Assembly: GCA_007693485.1 (NCBI GenBank) | Contig: REDM01000197.1 | Coordinates: 1-33,749 of the forward strand | DNA: 33,749 nucleotides | Source: Spirochaetaceae bacterium | Lineage (GTDB): Bacteria > Spirochaetota > Spirochaetia > DSM-27196 > PWMO01 | Reading direction: 5' to 3' | Part shown: positions 32,948 through 33,749 of the stretch, piece after piece | Layout of the letters: each line of letters opens with the position of its first letter | How positions within the stretch are numbered: position 1 is the first letter of the stretch | Translations under genes and position numbers: made by a program | Notes under the pieces: model-generated | Told to the model about the DNA's origin: nothing | The model's database searches: none | Seen by the model: the letters and a program-made list of their open reading frames with translations, nothing else

Positions 32948-33749
32948 CGGGTGCACACCTCCCGGTTGGTCAACGGAACCCGTGCGCCGGTGGCGTCGCG
33001 CCGGTAGACGCCAAACTCGGACGCAGCCACCAGAACCTCGCGATTGAGTACTGGTCCCTCCACACAGACGCGGAGTCCCAGTGGATCGAGGGTGCAGCTG
33101 CCGCAGATGCCCATTCCGCATTTCATGTAGCGCTCGATGAGAAATTGCGTGGGAGTGGTCTCGCAGTGGGGAAGGAGGGCCACCAGCATCGCCTCGGGAC
33201 CCGCAGCGTAGATGCGGTCGAACGACTCGGTCTGCAACAGGCGCACCGCCTGGTCCACCGCGGTGGTACCGTCTTCGGCTTCGAGCGCGACGATCTGGCG
33301 AAGCGGCAATTCTGCGAGGCGCCGGCGGCAGAGCAGGGTCGTGGAATCGCGGGCAGCGTTCACGAAGGTCACGCTTGCCCCCCCGGCGGTGAGGGTTTCG
33401 GCGAAAAAGGTGAGCGGTGGCACCGCGCACCCGCCGCCAATCAGAAGAACACTGCCCGAGTGGGCAAAAAAAGAGGAGCCGTAGGCTCCTCGAATGGAAA
33501 ACAGATCACCGGGTCGTGCCCGAAGCAGGCGGTCACTGAACGGGCCGATGCGCCGGACGGTAACGGACACCCTGCCGTTCTCGCAGCCGCTGATCGAAAA
33601 GGGCTTGTCGTCGGTCTGCAGGTCGCTGATCATCAGAAACTGCCCGGGTAGCGCTGCGAGCTCGAGGTCGAACGTGATCGTGGCCGCGTCGCTGCTCTCC
33701 GGGTTCACCGCGGCAACCGCTACCGAATGCCGCTCAAACAGAAGCGGCT
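32944..33749 (-). CDS. pyrK: Dihydroorotate dehydrogenase electron-transfer subunit, 5' end missing
   Basis: This FAD and [2Fe-2S] protein passes electrons from dihydroorotate dehydrogenase (class 1B) to NAD. The frame stays open to the window edge (reading PLLFERHSVAVAAVNP), so the GTG at 33708 is not necessarily the start. Visible parts are LPGQFLMISD, the FAD-binding KPFSISG (Lys in place of the more usual Arg), the NAD-domain LLIGGGCAVPPLTFFAE and the iron-sulphur loop MKCGMGICGSC followed by RVCVEGPV, giving four Cys ligands. Its stop overlaps pyrC. The catalytic subunit pyrD is expected just upstream, outside the window. Confidence 0.92.
   Translation of the reverse strand, partial: PLLFERHSVAVAAVNPESSDAATITFDLELAALPGQFLMISDLQTDDKPFSISGCENGRVSVTVRRIGPFSDRLLRARPGDLFSIRGAYGSSFFAHSGSVLLIGGGCAVPPLTFFAETLTAGGASVTFVNAARDSTTLLCRRRLAELPLRQIVALEAEDGTTAVDQAVRLLQTESFDRIYAAGPEAMLVALLPHCETTPTQFLIERYMKCGMGICGSCTLDPLGLRVCVEGPVLNREVLVAASEFGVYRRDATGARVPLTNREVCTR

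Noticed and set aside
31616-33430. Extended pyrC frame reaching into pyrK
   Set aside because: The part beyond 32947 overlaps pyrK in another frame and does not resemble a dihydroorotase; ATG 32947 has a good ribosome site.

Overview
The window is about 33.7 kb of GC-rich, densely coding bacterial chromosome, with no gene-free stretch longer than 300 bases. Gene content and protein architecture fit a free-living, sugar-fermenting spirochaete (Spirochaeta-like): an OmpA-family protein lacking the usual diaminopimelate-binding Asp, a double cyclic-nucleotide-binding-domain protein, a solitary cheW, relaxed lipoprotein boxes, acetate kinase and a binding-protein-dependent sugar importer. This assignment is an inference; no rRNA is present to confirm it. 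I see no tRNA, rRNA, insertion sequence, phage gene or CRISPR array.

Layout. 1-759: end of an OmpA-family envelope gene, closed by a terminator whose loop also carries the -35 box of the next promoter. 874-2759 (+): a small basic protein, a DUF432 protein and an MscS channel. 2780-5428 (-): acetate kinase followed by a lactate-racemase-like (LarA/DUF2088) protein. 5565-10157 (+): a sugar ABC importer operon (lipoprotein binding protein, intra-operon attenuator, two permeases) ending in a LacI-type regulator, with a good sigma70 promoter and a candidate LacI operator just downstream of the start point; no ATPase gene is present. 10223-11629 (+): an unrecognised exported protein whose 3' end overlaps murB (-). 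12546-13970 (+): cysS. 13999-17358 (+): ECF sigma factor, its anti-sigma factor, an exported protein and a membrane-anchored IPT/TIG plus transglutaminase-fold protein with the catalytic Cys replaced by Ser. 17434-20107 (+): glyA and a double-cNMP-domain protein, each with its own promoter. 20161-24429 (-): topA followed by araB. 24526-25038 (-): cheW, divergent from valS (25225-27897, +), which is followed by a lipoprotein. 28768-33749 (-): a tightly overlapping pyrimidine operon, in transcription order pyrK, pyrC, pyrE-pyrF fusion, pyrB, pyrI.

How it works together. The ABC importer plus LacI regulator brings in a sugar (an alpha-glucoside-type substrate is the best guess), and araB and ackA fit sugar fermentation to acetate. 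The pyr operon covers carbamoyl-aspartate formation through UMP, except the DHODH catalytic subunit, which presumably lies beyond the right edge. The sigma/anti-sigma unit looks like an envelope-stress regulon that includes its own exported proteins. The most striking single gene is the pyrE-pyrF fusion: domain order and ODC active-site sequence resemble eukaryotic UMP synthase rather than the usual separate bacterial PyrE and PyrF.
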